DNA of 64,000 bases from Desulfuromonadaceae bacterium. Lineage in GTDB: Bacteria > Desulfobacterota > Desulfuromonadia > Geobacterales > Pseudopelobacteraceae. Made by a program: the position numbers and the translations under genes. Every line of letters begins with the position of its first letter. The stretch's first letter is position 1. Location of the stretch: assembly GCA_028688955.1 (NCBI GenBank), contig JAQTXD010000013.1:1-64000 (forward strand), written 5' to 3'. The notes under the pieces are model-generated. The model was not told the DNA's origin and ran no database searches. It saw nothing but the letters and a program-made list of their open reading frames with translations. This document shows positions 26,860 to 36,370 of this stretch, one piece after another.

Positions 26860-29367
26860 TTACTCAATATCCCCGATTGGCATTGTCTTGAGGTGCCAGA
26901 TGTCGTCATTGTAATTGCTGATCGTCCGATCAGTGGAAAACTTGCCGCAACACGCTGTATTCATGATGCTCATGCGAATCCAGCGATCACGATCCTGATA
27001 CGCAGCCGACACCTGCTGCTGGGCGTCAACAAAGCTGCGGAAATCTGCAGCAACCATCCACGGATCATGGGAAGAGCAGATCGCACTGGTAATCGGATTG
27101 AAAAGCCCCGGTTCGAACAAACTAAAGTGATTGCAGTGGATGAGATTCATAACCCTCTGCAGATCCGCATCTTGCCTGATTATTCCCTGAGGGTCATAAT
27201 TCCAGCGAAGCTCGTCCACCTCCGCGCTTGTCAGGCCGAACATGAAAAAGTTTTCTGCTCCCACCTCTTCAAGTATTTCAATATTTGCACCATCAAGCGT
27301 GCCGATCGTTACCGCACCGTTCATCATAAATTTCATGTTGCCGGTTCCCGAAGCCTCCTTGCCGGCGGTTGACAACTGTTCCGAAAGATCGGTACCGGGG
27401 CAGATTACCTCCATGGCCGAGACACTGTAGTTGGGAAGAAACGCCACCTTGAGCATGTCGCCAACGGCAGGGTCGGCATTGACCACTCCGGCAACGTTGT
27501 TAATCAACTTGATGATCAGTTTCGCCATGGCATATCCGGGTGCGGCTTTTCCTCCAATCAGCACACAACGATTTGTCCAACCGGCAGTGTCACCCCGCTT
27601 GATCCGGTCATAGAGATGAATAACGTGCAATATGTTGAGCAGCTGCCGCTTGTACTCGTGAATCCGCTTGACCTGAACATCAAACAGCCCCTCAGGATTA
27701 AAGGTGACGCCACATTTAGCCTGGACAAGAGCTGACAATCGTTCTTTGTTCGTCTGTTTAACGTCATGCCATCTTTTCCTGAATTCCGGATCATCAGCAG
27801 ACGGGGCAATTCCATGTATCTGTTGCAGGTCCGCCACCCAGCCGCTACCAATCCTTTCGGTGACAAGCCCGCTCATGCCTGGATTACACTGCGCAATCCA
27901 GCGGCGCGGGGTCACCCCGTTGGTTTTATTGTTGAATTTGAGCGGCCAGAGTTCATAAAAATCACGAAACAATCCCTGAATCAGCAGTTCCGAATGCAGT
28001 GCCGCTACGCCGTTGACAGAGAAACTTCCGACAATTGCCAGATACGCCATCCGGATCTGGAGGTTTCCCCCCTCCTCGATAATCGACATACGCCGCATGC
28101 GCTCATTGTCCCCGGGCCACCGGCTGGAAACTTCAGCAATGAACCGGGCATTGATCTCCAGAATGATCTCCAGAATACGGGGAAGAAGCTGGCCAAAGAG
28201 CGGTACCGACCATTTTTCGAGCGCTTCGGGGAGCAACGTATGATTGGTGTATGCCATCGTTCTGCTGGTTATTGCCCACGCCTGATCCCATCCCATACCC
28301 TGTTCATCCATAAGAATACGCATCAGCTCGGGTACGGCACAGCTTGGATGTGTGTCATTCAGCTGAAAACAGTTGTTGGCGGCAAAATCAGTAAAATCAC
28401 CTTTGTGCGACACCACCCAGCGATCGACAACATCCTGAAGCGTTGCAGAAGCAAGGAAATACTGCTGGCGCAGACGAAGCACCTTGCCGTTTTCACTGGC
28501 ATCATTCGGGTACAGCACCATCGTGATATTTTCGGCTTCATTCTTCGTAGCAACCGATTCGGCGTAGCCACCCGCATTGAATTCACCAAGGTCGAAAGCA
28601 TCGGTAGCGGCAGCCCTCCAGAGGCGCAGGGTGTTAACCGTACCATTCCGGTAGCCGGGGATTGGAATATCATAGGGAACGGCCAGCACATCGTGGCTGC
28701 CAACCCAGCGAACGCGATGATCGCCGGATTCCGTCTCGTAATGTTCACTGTGCCCGCCGAATCTGACCCTCTGGGTAAACTCGGGGCGTTCCTGCTCCCA
28801 CGGGTTGCCGTCACGCAGCCAGTGATCCGGTTCCTCTATCTGTCGGCCATCAACGATCCGTTGACGAAACATGCCGTATTCATAGCGGATACCGTACCCC
28901 ATGACCGGCAGCTGCAACGTTGCGCAGCTATCCAGAAAACAGGCGGCCAAGCGCCCGAGGCCCCCGTTTCCGAGACCGGCATCTTTTTCAGATTCAGCCA
29001 GTTCCTCCAGCTTGATGCCAAGCCCGTGCATGGCCTCCGATGCCGCATCCGTAATGCCGAGATTCAGCATGGCGTTTCCGAGTGTCCGCCCCATCAGGAA
29101 TTCCAGCGACAGGTAGTAGCCACGTTTGCATTGAGACTCGATGTAGGTATATCGGGTCTTTTTCCAGCGTTCCATCAACCGGTCACGCACGGTCAACGCC
29201 AGCGCTTTGTAAAAATAGTTGGCCGAATGGCAGTATTTGTTCTGCCCAAGACTATAGGTAAAATAACGCCGGTAATCATGTGTCAGGCCGGCTGCGTCAA
29301 GGGATAGCGGGGGGAGTTCCGTCAACCCGGGAGAATTTATTTTTATATGCTTTCTTTTGTGGACCAT
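26860..29367 (-). CDS. glgP: Glycogen/starch/alpha-glucan phosphorylase
   Basis: An 835-residue PLP enzyme that releases glucose-1-phosphate from alpha-1,4-glucans. Family landmarks: SLEFLMGRTLGNAMLNLG, ALGNGGLGRLAACF-like LGNGGLGRLAAC, GYGIRYEYGMF, NDTHPSCAVPELMR, NGVTPRRWI, RIHEYKRQLLN and the cofactor stretch EASGTGNMKFMMNG with the PLP lysine around residue 677. The ATG at 29367 follows AAAGGA. A 29-residue N-terminal extension in the same frame has no ribosome-binding site. It stands alone, without glgA, glgB or glgC nearby. Confidence 0.96.
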   Translation of the reverse strand: MVHKRKHIKINSPGLTELPPLSLDAAGLTHDYRRYFTYSLGQNKYCHSANYFYKALALTVRDRLMERWKKTRYTYIESQCKRGYYLSLEFLMGRTLGNAMLNLGITDAASEAMHGLGIKLEELAESEKDAGLGNGGLGRLAACFLDSCATLQLPVMGYGIRYEYGMFRQRIVDGRQIEEPDHWLRDGNPWEQERPEFTQRVRFGGHSEHYETESGDHRVRWVGSHDVLAVPYDIPIPGYRNGTVNTLRLWRAAATDAFDLGEFNAGGYAESVATKNEAENITMVLYPNDASENGKVLRLRQQYFLASATLQDVVDRWVVSHKGDFTDFAANNCFQLNDTHPSCAVPELMRILMDEQGMGWDQAWAITSRTMAYTNHTLLPEALEKWSVPLFGQLLPRILEIILEINARFIAEVSSRWPGDNERMRRMSIIEEGGNLQIRMAYLAIVGSFSVNGVAALHSELLIQGLFRDFYELWPLKFNNKTNGVTPRRWIAQCNPGMSGLVTERIGSGWVADLQQIHGIAPSADDPEFRKRWHDVKQTNKERLSALVQAKCGVTFNPEGLFDVQVKRIHEYKRQLLNILHVIHLYDRIKRGDTAGWTNRCVLIGGKAAPGYAMAKLIIKLINNVAGVVNADPAVGDMLKVAFLPNYSVSAMEVICPGTDLSEQLSTAGKEASGTGNMKFMMNGAVTIGTLDGANIEILEEVGAENFFMFGLTSAEVDELRWNYDPQGIIRQDADLQRVMNLIHCNHFSLFEPGLFNPITSAICSSHDPWMVAADFRSFVDAQQQVSAAYQDRDRWIRMSIMNTACCGKFSTDRTISNYNDDIWHLKTMPIGDIE

Positions 29368-29503
29368 TTCAGTTTCCTTTTGAGCGCTGAGTCTCTGGCA
29401 GCGCAAGTGATGTGATGTTAATTTAGACCGCGACATCGACCGGTTAACGTACACGCTTTCACAATAAAAGGCAATTCACATTGAACCGTTGACCGGCCCC
29501 AGA

Positions 29504-30670
29504 TCAGATTGCAAATTCGCGGAAACGCCTGACCGCCTCCGGAATTGCATCTTCATGAATATTCCCGAACGCAAGCCTCAGATAGCCTTCCAGACCGTGG
29601 CCAAACACCTCACCCGGCAGGCAGAGGAGCGCAGCGTTATCGACAAGCTTCTGTACAACCTGGCGGCCACTGCACTCACTGAACGGATGTCGCACCCAGG
29701 CAAAAAAGCCTCCGCTCGCGGCCAACCGGAAGCCGTTGCCGGGCAGCATGAATTCAGAACGGAACCGGTCGTGGCGGCGGCACATCATATCACGATTGAC
29801 GGCAACCCACGAGTCCAGATGATCCGTGCCGAACTTGACCGCATGCTGCGTTATGCGCGGCTGGCAGACCGCCATGGTGTCCTGGGCTTTGAGCGCATGA
29901 TGGATGAATTGTTGTGAGGCTACCAGTGCTCCGGCACGGTAGCCGGTCAGGGCATAGGTCTTGCCGAACGAGGCGACCTGCACGAAATGGTCACCCCACG
30001 ACGGTGTTCTGAAAAGATCGTGGGGACAACCGCCGCCGGGAATAAATTCGCTGTAGGTTTCGTCCAGAATCAAGGTGATGTCGTGACGGCGGGCGAGGTC
30101 AAACAGTGCCTGAATAACATCCGGCGGCGTAATGGCACCGGTCGGGTTACTGGGAGAAACCACGAGGATCGCTCTCGTTTTCCCGGTAATCAGGCTCTCG
30201 ATCGTTGCGGGATTGGGAAGTCCCCCCTCAGCTTCGACAAACGGCGCATACACGCCACGAATACCAAGAATGTCGAGCGCCATCGGATGATCGAAATAAT
30301 ACGGCGCCTGCACCACAACTTCATCGCCTGCAGCGCAGAGAGTGACCATCGCCAGCCAGAACGCCTGACTGGCGCCGATCGTCAGACACACATTGTCCGG
30401 AGTCAGATACCCACCGTATTTTCTTTCATAATAATGACAGACTGCACCGCGTACCTCCGGCAATCCCTCATCGGGAGAATATCTTGACAGCAGCGGATCA
30501 TTCAACAGAGTTGCCAGGTGAGCAGTCAATTCCGGTGCAGGAGCATAATCCGGAACCGCCTGGCAGAGATCTATCAGAATTTGTCCATCATCCGGACGTT
30601 CCGCCGCCCAGCGCTTGACCTCGGAAATAGGCGGGAAATGAACCGCCGCTATATGTGGTGACACTTTCAT
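29504..30670 (-). CDS. PLP-dependent class I/II aminotransferase
   Basis: A 388-residue fold-type I aminotransferase. Evidence: SRYSPDEGLPEVRGAV at the N-terminus, VSPSNPTGAITP, LDETYSEF with the PLP-pyridine Asp, the Schiff-base Lys237 in SFGKTYALTGYR, and the substrate-carboxylate Arg near the C-terminus (GYLRLAFG). It belongs to the aspartate-aminotransferase superfamily, but the amino donor and acceptor cannot be stated. GGAG precedes the ATG by six bases. It is monocistronic and divergent from the dcw cluster. Confidence 0.85.
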   Translation of the reverse strand: MKVSPHIAAVHFPPISEVKRWAAERPDDGQILIDLCQAVPDYAPAPELTAHLATLLNDPLLSRYSPDEGLPEVRGAVCHYYERKYGGYLTPDNVCLTIGASQAFWLAMVTLCAAGDEVVVQAPYYFDHPMALDILGIRGVYAPFVEAEGGLPNPATIESLITGKTRAILVVSPSNPTGAITPPDVIQALFDLARRHDITLILDETYSEFIPGGGCPHDLFRTPSWGDHFVQVASFGKTYALTGYRAGALVASQQFIHHALKAQDTMAVCQPRITQHAVKFGTDHLDSWVAVNRDMMCRRHDRFRSEFMLPGNGFRLAASGGFFAWVRHPFSECSGRQVVQKLVDNAALLCLPGEVFGHGLEGYLRLAFGNIHEDAIPEAVRRFREFAI

Positions 30671-30900
30671 TTTTGTCTCCGTACTATTTCATTGCAGACT
30701 GTTTTTTCACCTATATACCAGAAACAATTGACTCCAGATGCACTAAATTTTTCAAACGACTGTTGCACCTTTCCTCGAGAGCGGTACCGGGCTGAACATG
30801 AATGCTTTTGTTACGTGCGCTCTTTCCTGGTTCTCCCGTTTTTCCAGCTGTGAGCCACCTTCCGGGGCACACTTTTCCCCTTCAAAATTCGCATTTTATA

Positions 30901-30929
30901 TTGACACATACCTTGACGGGCGGTATAAG
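30901..30929 (+). promoter_or_regulatory. Strong sigma-70 promoter of the dcw cluster
   Basis: TTGACA (30901-30906), a 17-base spacer and TATAAG (30924-30929), close to consensus. Transcription would begin near 30936, about 50 bases before the mraZ ATG. This is the best promoter seen in the window and drives the division and cell-wall operon. Confidence 0.85.
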
Positions 30930-30970
30930 TTTCCACACTGTGGAAAAAAGTGGAATATAGTGGGAAAAAG
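30930..30970 (+). promoter_or_regulatory. MraZ-binding repeats in the mraZ leader
   Basis: Three tandem 10-base units start at 30940, 30950 and 30960, each beginning GTGGA or GTGGG and A-rich after that. This matches the known MraZ box arrangement of TGGGA-type repeats spaced by a DNA turn. An inverted copy (TTTCCACA, 30930-30937) faces the first unit and makes a 17-base near-palindrome. They sit just downstream of the promoter, so MraZ would repress its own operon. Confidence 0.82.
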
Positions 30971-30986
30971 GACCAACACAACCGTC

Positions 30987-31463
30987 ATGTTCCGGGGAAT
31001 TTTTGCAACAACCATAGATGCCAAAGGGCGTACCAGTCTGCCGGCAAAATTTCGGGAAGCTCTCATTGAGGTTCATGGTGACGAACGCTTTTTCCTGACC
31101 AATTCTGCTCCGGTCCATCTGGGTGGAGACATCTACTGCTCCGGGCTGTTAATTTTCCCCTACAAGGATTGGTTTACATTTGAAGAGAATTTCCGCATGA
31201 GCAAAGGCCTTACCTCAGAACAGCGCAACAGCATCATGCGCACAATTATTTCGCCTGCCCAGGAGTGCTGCGCCGATAAACTCGGTCGCTTTTTGATATC
31301 GCCCAGCTTTCGCAGGAGTGCTGTCCTGGATCGGGAAATTCAGTTTGTCAGCAAAATGGACAAAATTGAAATCTGGAGCATGAGTGAATGGGAAAAGGTC
31401 TGCGCCCAGGATGTGAAAAACTTCCCGGTGGATTCTGAAGCGGCAGCAGAGTTGGGTCTCTAA
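30987..31463 (+). CDS. mraZ: Transcriptional regulator / division protein MraZ
   Basis: 158 residues with two AbrB-like beta-barrel repeats. Each has the DxxGR signature: [15 protein letters not shown] near residue 10 and [16 protein letters not shown] near residue 92. MraZ forms ring-shaped oligomers that bind repeats in front of its own gene, and such repeats are present here. The frame is open far upstream, but the ATG at 30987 gives the family start MFRGIF. The stop overlaps the rsmH ATG (TAATG). Confidence 0.95.
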   Translation: MFRGIFATTIDAKGRTSLPAKFREALIEVHGDERFFLTNSAPVHLGGDIYCSGLLIFPYKDWFTFEENFRMSKGLTSEQRNSIMRTIISPAQECCADKLGRFLISPSFRRSAVLDREIQFVSKMDKIEIWSMSEWEKVCAQDVKNFPVDSEAAAELGL

Positions 31464-32398
31464 TGACCGGCTTTCATCACCTGTCGGTTCTGCCGGATGA
31501 GGTTATCCGTTTTCTGGAACCGGCTGACGGCAAGACCTATCTTGATGGAACCCTGGGGGGGGGCGGTCACGCCTCTTTGATCCTTGAAAAAGCGCCAGGC
31601 GCTATCCTCATCGGCATCGACCGTGACCAGGCGGCACTGGCGGCTGCAGGAGCGCGACTGGCAGAGCACACCAGGAATTTCCGTCTGGTTCACGGCGACT
31701 TCGCCGGCGTAGCGGAACATTTGCAGATTCTCGGCATTACGGCGGTGGATGGTTTTATTCTCGATCTGGGAGTTTCATCACACCAACTGGACACAAGAGA
31801 GCGTGGATTCAGCTTCCAGCAGGATGCCCCGCTTGATATGCGGATGGATATCAGTCGCGGCGAAACGGCTGCTGACCTGGTAAATGAGTGTCCTGAAGCG
31901 GAACTGGAACGAATCATCAGCGAGTATGGCGAAGAGCGGTGGGCAAAGAGGATCGCCTCATTTATCGTCAGGGAACGCGCCGAGTCGCCGATAACAACGA
32001 CCTTCCGTCTGGTTGATATTATCAAGGGAGCGGTACCAAAAGCCAAATGGGATGAACGGATTCACCCGGCAACGCGTACCTTTCAGGCACTCCGCATCGC
32101 CGTCAACAGCGAACTGGACAGCCTGGAACAGGGGATGCGGGCAGCACTGAATCTGTTGAAGCCCGGTGGACGGGGCGTAATCATTTCGTTCCATTCACTG
32201 GAAGACCGGATCGTCAAGCATATTTTTAAAGAGTACGCGGAAGGCTGCACATGCCCGCGTCAGCTGCCGGTATGCGTATGCGGCAATCTACCGCGGGTCA
32301 AGATCCTGACCAACCGGCCGGTAACGGCAACTGAGACAGAAATTAACGAAAATCCGCGGGCACGCAGTGCAAAATTGCGCGCTGTATCAAAGCTGTAG
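31463..32398 (+). CDS. rsmH: 16S rRNA (cytosine-1402-N4)-methyltransferase RsmH
   Basis: A 311-residue SAM-dependent methyltransferase (formerly MraW) that modifies C1402 in the ribosomal decoding centre. Motifs: [15 protein letters not shown] (SAM loop), [40 protein letters not shown], and [16 protein letters not shown] near the C-terminus. It is the second gene of the dcw cluster, overlapping mraZ by one base. Confidence 0.97.
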   Translation: MTGFHHLSVLPDEVIRFLEPADGKTYLDGTLGGGGHASLILEKAPGAILIGIDRDQAALAAAGARLAEHTRNFRLVHGDFAGVAEHLQILGITAVDGFILDLGVSSHQLDTRERGFSFQQDAPLDMRMDISRGETAADLVNECPEAELERIISEYGEERWAKRIASFIVRERAESPITTTFRLVDIIKGAVPKAKWDERIHPATRTFQALRIAVNSELDSLEQGMRAALNLLKPGGRGVIISFHSLEDRIVKHIFKEYAEGCTCPRQLPVCVCGNLPRVKILTNRPVTATETEINENPRARSAKLRAVSKL

Positions 32399-32420
32399 AA
32401 ACACGGAGGGAGGTACCCGT

Positions 32421-32762
32421 ATGGCACAGGCAAGAACAGATTACACCAAAGTAGCCGCCCCACAGGCCCTCGGCGGAATACGCGTAACGCCACACCGGAT
32501 TGACATATTTAAATATCTTATGATCTGCATGGTGGTCTTTACAATAGTCTCCGTTTTCCATGTCTGGTCGCGCTTCAAGCTCGTCGACCTGAATCTGGAG
32601 ATCTCTGAAATCAGCCGCCAGCTGAATGAAACCGGCCAGGAGCAGAAACGCCTGAAACTTGAAGCGGCCTCGTTAAAAGCCCCTGCACGCATCGAGGCAA
32701 TTGCCAAAAATGAGCTGGGGATGGCGTTGCCGACCGAGCAACAGGTGATTCACGTAAAATGA
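32421..32762 (+). CDS. ftsL: Cell division protein FtsL
   Basis: A 113-residue bitopic protein. It has a short cytoplasmic N-terminus, one membrane segment at about 31-50 (LMICMVVFTIVSVFHVW) and a periplasmic leucine-zipper-like coiled coil (LEISEISRQLNETGQEQKRL), ending in IEAIAKNELGMALPTEQQVI. That position, size and topology define FtsL, which bridges FtsB, FtsQ and FtsW/FtsI. GGAGGGAGG precedes the ATG at 32421. The stop overlaps ftsI (ATGA). Confidence 0.9.
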   Translation: MAQARTDYTKVAAPQALGGIRVTPHRIDIFKYLMICMVVFTIVSVFHVWSRFKLVDLNLEISEISRQLNETGQEQKRLKLEAASLKAPARIEAIAKNELGMALPTEQQVIHVK

Positions 32763-34729
32763 AAGATGAACGAGAAAAATGGGCTCGCGTCCGGATCATC
32801 ATGATCGGAACTGTGTTCGGCCTGCTGTTTTTGAATGTGGTCGGCCGTGCCTTCTATCTGCAAATTCTCCAACACGAAACCCTTGTAAAAAAAGCTGACA
32901 AGCAGCATCAGCACAGAGTCGACCTCACTCCTGCCCGAGGCAGTATCCTTGATTGCAACGGCACTACCCTGGCTGAATCCATTCACATGGATTCATGTTA
33001 CGCTGAACCGCGCCGCATCAAGGATGTTGACGGGACAGCGGGAGTACTGGCTCCAATACTGGGTATCCCGAAAAATGAACTGGTGAGCAGGCTTTCTGTC
33101 AACAAATCATTTATCTGGGTAGAACGGTGGCTGTCGCCGGACGTTGCAACCCGTGTCAAAAACATGAAATTGCCAGGAATCGGTTTTGCACCGGAATCCA
33201 AGCGTTTTTACCCCAACATGGAGATTGCCGCACATGTGATTGGATTTACCGGGCATGACCCAAACGGCCTGGAAGGGATCGAGCTCAAGTACGACAGCAC
33301 CATTCTCGGCAACACCGGCTTTATGATCACGGAGCGTGATGCTCTTGGCAGAAACATAGCCGTCAAGGATACTGTCATCAAGGACTCATCACCCGGCAAG
33401 AGCGTGGTCCTGACCCTTGACAAGACCATCCAGTTCATCACCGAAAAAGAACTTGCCAAAGCGGTGACAGAGAATAATGCCAAAAGCGGTATGGCACTGG
33501 TAATGGAATCTGACACCGGGAAGATCCTCGCTATGGCGAATTATCCCACGTTCAATCCGAACGCCTACTCCCGCTACTCACTGGCCCAACTGCGCAACCA
33601 TGTGGTAACCGACAGTTTCGAGCCCGGCTCAACCTTTAAAGTATTTACTATAGCCGCAGCCATTGACTCGAAAACGATCAAGCCGACTGATGTGTATAAC
33701 TGCGAAAATGGAACATATAGGGTCGCCGACCGGACTATTCACGACGATCACCCGCAATCACGTCTGACAGTTTCTGAAATAATGAAATATTCCAGCAATA
33801 TCGGCTCTGCAAAAATAGGTTTCAAAATGGGTGAGGAGACACTATCATCCTACCTGCGCAATTTCGGCTTTGGCCAACGTACCGGCATTGACCTGCCGGG
33901 TGAGGCAGCGGGAAATTTAAAGAAACATTGGTACGGAGTTGACCTCGCCACCATTTCCTTCGGACAGGGTATTTCCTTGTCAACTATCCAACTGGTATCA
34001 GCTCTCTCGGCCGTCGCCAATGGCGGTAACCTGATGAGACCATATCTGGTGCAGCAGATTACCGACGACAGCGGCACAGTCGTGCAGAACTTTGAACCGC
34101 AGGTGGTGCGGCGCGTCATATCAACAGATACTGCTCAGAAAATTACAAAAATGATGGAAACCGTCACGGGTGCGGGGGGAACCGGAACTAAAGCGGCACT
34201 GGACGGATTCCGCGTCGCCGGCAAAACAGGCACAGCGCAGAAAGCCGATCCGGTAACCCACACCTATTCACACTCAAAACGAATAGGTTCATTTGTCGGC
34301 TTCGTTCCGGCTGACAAACCAAAGCTGACTATCGCAGTTATCATTGACGAACCGCAAGGCATTAAATACGGCGGTGTTGTTGCCGCTCCGGCATTTCGGG
34401 AAATTGCGCAGAATTCACTCGCGTATCTTAAAATTCAGCCAAACATGCCGACAACTACTGCGGCGAAACCTTCCGGCACAAAAGTCCCGGTTGCCCAGAC
34501 GTCAGAATCAACGGAGGAGGAGGAAGATACTGCTGAGATTCCTGCTTCCGGTGAAGTCATGCCGAACTTTCGCGGCATGAGTATGCGGCGCGTCATGCAG
34601 GTAATGGAGAAGCGCGGTCTCAACATACGGCTGATGGGGAGCGGACAGGCGGCAGAACAAAGCCCCCCGCCCGGTCATAAGATCGGGGAAGTGAATGAAG
34701 TCTGGGTGAAATTCACCCCTTCGGCGTAA
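32759..34729 (+). CDS. ftsI: Division-specific transpeptidase FtsI (PBP3) with C-terminal PASTA domain
   Basis: A 656-residue class B penicillin-binding protein that crosslinks septal peptidoglycan with FtsW. TM is about 12-32, a dimerisation domain follows, and the transpeptidase has catalytic Ser291 in STFK, the SSN motif in YSSNIGS and KTG at 489-491. After an acidic linker (STEEEEDTAEIP), residues about 600-656 form one PASTA domain (VMPNFRGMSMRRVMQVMEKR). PASTA is standard in Gram-positive PBPs and is also found in deltaproteobacterial FtsI. Confidence 0.95.
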   Translation: MKDEREKWARVRIIMIGTVFGLLFLNVVGRAFYLQILQHETLVKKADKQHQHRVDLTPARGSILDCNGTTLAESIHMDSCYAEPRRIKDVDGTAGVLAPILGIPKNELVSRLSVNKSFIWVERWLSPDVATRVKNMKLPGIGFAPESKRFYPNMEIAAHVIGFTGHDPNGLEGIELKYDSTILGNTGFMITERDALGRNIAVKDTVIKDSSPGKSVVLTLDKTIQFITEKELAKAVTENNAKSGMALVMESDTGKILAMANYPTFNPNAYSRYSLAQLRNHVVTDSFEPGSTFKVFTIAAAIDSKTIKPTDVYNCENGTYRVADRTIHDDHPQSRLTVSEIMKYSSNIGSAKIGFKMGEETLSSYLRNFGFGQRTGIDLPGEAAGNLKKHWYGVDLATISFGQGISLSTIQLVSALSAVANGGNLMRPYLVQQITDDSGTVVQNFEPQVVRRVISTDTAQKITKMMETVTGAGGTGTKAALDGFRVAGKTGTAQKADPVTHTYSHSKRIGSFVGFVPADKPKLTIAVIIDEPQGIKYGGVVAAPAFREIAQNSLAYLKIQPNMPTTTAAKPSGTKVPVAQTSESTEEEEDTAEIPASGEVMPNFRGMSMRRVMQVMEKRGLNIRLMGSGQAAEQSPPPGHKIGEVNEVWVKFTPSA

Positions 34730-34737
34730 GTCGAATC

Positions 34738-34771
34738 GCCTGTCGGGCAACCGGCAGGCTTTACCGTTTTT
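34738..34771 (+). terminator. GNRA-loop hairpin between ftsI and murE (possible attenuator)
   Basis: GCCTGTCGG (34738-34746), loop GCAA, CCGGCAGGC (34751-34759) forms a 9-bp stem with one G-U pair, then TTTACCG and five T. The broken T-run suggests partial termination. It sits in the 96-base gap, the largest non-coding interval before ftsA in the cluster. Confidence 0.55.
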
Positions 34772-34825
34772 ATATCAGTGGGAAGTTGCCACACATATCC
34801 TGTTTATCAGAGTTTAGGAGAGCAC

Positions 34826-36370
34826 ATGACGCTGGCCGAATTGCTCAAAGAACTGCCTGAGGCAGAAATTCATGGCGCCGCAACGGCCACGATCAGTTCC
34901 CTGACGTGCGACTCCCGTGCAGTCACACGAGGATCGCTTTTCTTTGCGTTGCGCGGCGTGAGTACCGATGGGCACCACTACATCGAAAAAGCGGCAGCGG
35001 CTGGCGCAGCGGCGGTTATCCTTGAAGACAGCTCAGCTGCTCCGGCCGATCTCCCCTGGGCCAGAGTTACAGACGGTCGTGCCGCCATGGGACGGATTTC
35101 AGCGATATTTAACGGTGACCCGACCGCGACGAGGCCTCTGATTGGCATTACCGGCACAAACGGTAAAACAACAACAACCTACCTGCTTGAAGCTATTCTT
35201 GCGGCGGCAGAACTACCGGCAGCGGTGCTGGGCACTATCAGCTACCGCTTCGGTGCACTAACAATCGGAGCGTCTCACACGACTCCCGAATCGACCGAGT
35301 TGCAGAGTGCATTCCGTCAGCTCGCAGAGGCAGGTGCACAGGCTTTTGTCATGGAAGTCTCCTCTCATGCACTGGAGCAGAAGCGCGTCGACGGCTGCCA
35401 CTTTGATGTCGGCATCTTCAGCAACCTGACCCGTGATCACCTGGACTACCATGTCACCATGGAAAGCTACCTGAATGCCAAGAGCCGGCTCTTTGGCGAA
35501 CTGCTTCGTCCATCCGTGAAAAAGCCGCTGCGGTGTGCGGTCATAAACAGGGATGATCCCTATGGAGATGAAATCATCCGGCGCTCCGTCTGCCCGGTAA
35601 TCACCTTCGGAATTCGCGGTGATTGCGACGTACGGCCGATCAATGTGGTATCATCCGTCAACGGTATCTGCGCAACCATGATAACTCCGACTGGTGAGTT
35701 CTATTTTGAATCGCGCCTTCTCGGCCGATTCAATCTCTCCAATATTCTCGCCGCAACTGCAGCCGGTATAGCTATCAACCTGCCTCTCCAGGCAATCAAG
35801 GATGGCATTGAGAATCACAGTACCGTTCCGGGTCGCATGGAGCGCGTACCGAACGAGGCTGGTGTAATCTGTCTGGTTGATTATGCCCATACCGGAGATG
35901 CTCTGGAGAATGTTCTTGCCACACTGAAGGAGATTGCAACCGGGCGGATTATCACGGTATTCGGCTGTGGAGGAGACAGAGACAACGGAAAGCGGCCGAT
36001 CATGGGAAAGATTGCAGCGTCCATGAGCGACCTCGCTATCGTCACTTCAGACAACCCGCGCACTGAAAATCCACAGACCATTCTCCAGCAAATCAGGGCC
36101 GGCATCACGTCGCTGGAACTCCGCGAATATCATCCGGATGAGCTGACAGAAGATTTTACAGAGAGGGGCGTTACGTTTTGCGAAAACCGCCGTAGCGCGA
36201 TACAACAAGCAATTTTGGTTGCTCGCCGTGATGATATAGTCCTGCTGGCTGGCAAGGGTCATGAGGATTACCAGATTATCGGAACAACCAAGTACCATTT
36301 TGATGACCGCGAGGAGGCTGCAGCAGCCTTTGCGGGGAGAGTTGCCACATGTTCACCGTCAACGAAATAG
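34826..36370 (+). CDS. murE: UDP-MurNAc-tripeptide synthetase MurE
   Basis: A 514-residue ATP-dependent ligase adding the third residue of the peptidoglycan stem. P-loop [62 protein letters not shown], and the DNPR motif (TSDNPRTENP), which recognises meso-diaminopimelate, so the wall is probably DAP type. The ATG at 34826 has AGGAG seven bases upstream. An earlier in-frame start lacks one. It overlaps murF by 22 bases. Confidence 0.96.
   Translation: MTLAELLKELPEAEIHGAATATISSLTCDSRAVTRGSLFFALRGVSTDGHHYIEKAAAAGAAAVILEDSSAAPADLPWARVTDGRAAMGRISAIFNGDPTATRPLIGITGTNGKTTTTYLLEAILAAAELPAAVLGTISYRFGALTIGASHTTPESTELQSAFRQLAEAGAQAFVMEVSSHALEQKRVDGCHFDVGIFSNLTRDHLDYHVTMESYLNAKSRLFGELLRPSVKKPLRCAVINRDDPYGDEIIRRSVCPVITFGIRGDCDVRPINVVSSVNGICATMITPTGEFYFESRLLGRFNLSNILAATAAGIAINLPLQAIKDGIENHSTVPGRMERVPNEAGVICLVDYAHTGDALENVLATLKEIATGRIITVFGCGGDRDNGKRPIMGKIAASMSDLAIVTSDNPRTENPQTILQQIRAGITSLELREYHPDELTEDFTERGVTFCENRRSAIQQAILVARRDDIVLLAGKGHEDYQIIGTTKYHFDDREEAAAAFAGRVATCSPSTK

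Noticed and set aside
27766-29307. Long plus-strand open frame of 513 codons opposite glycogen phosphorylase
   Set aside because: It is the antisense shadow of a clear glgP gene and has no domain or start signal.
30798-30986. In-frame N-terminal extension of MraZ (63 residues)
   Set aside because: It runs through the promoter and MraZ repeats. The family start MFRGIF is at 30987.
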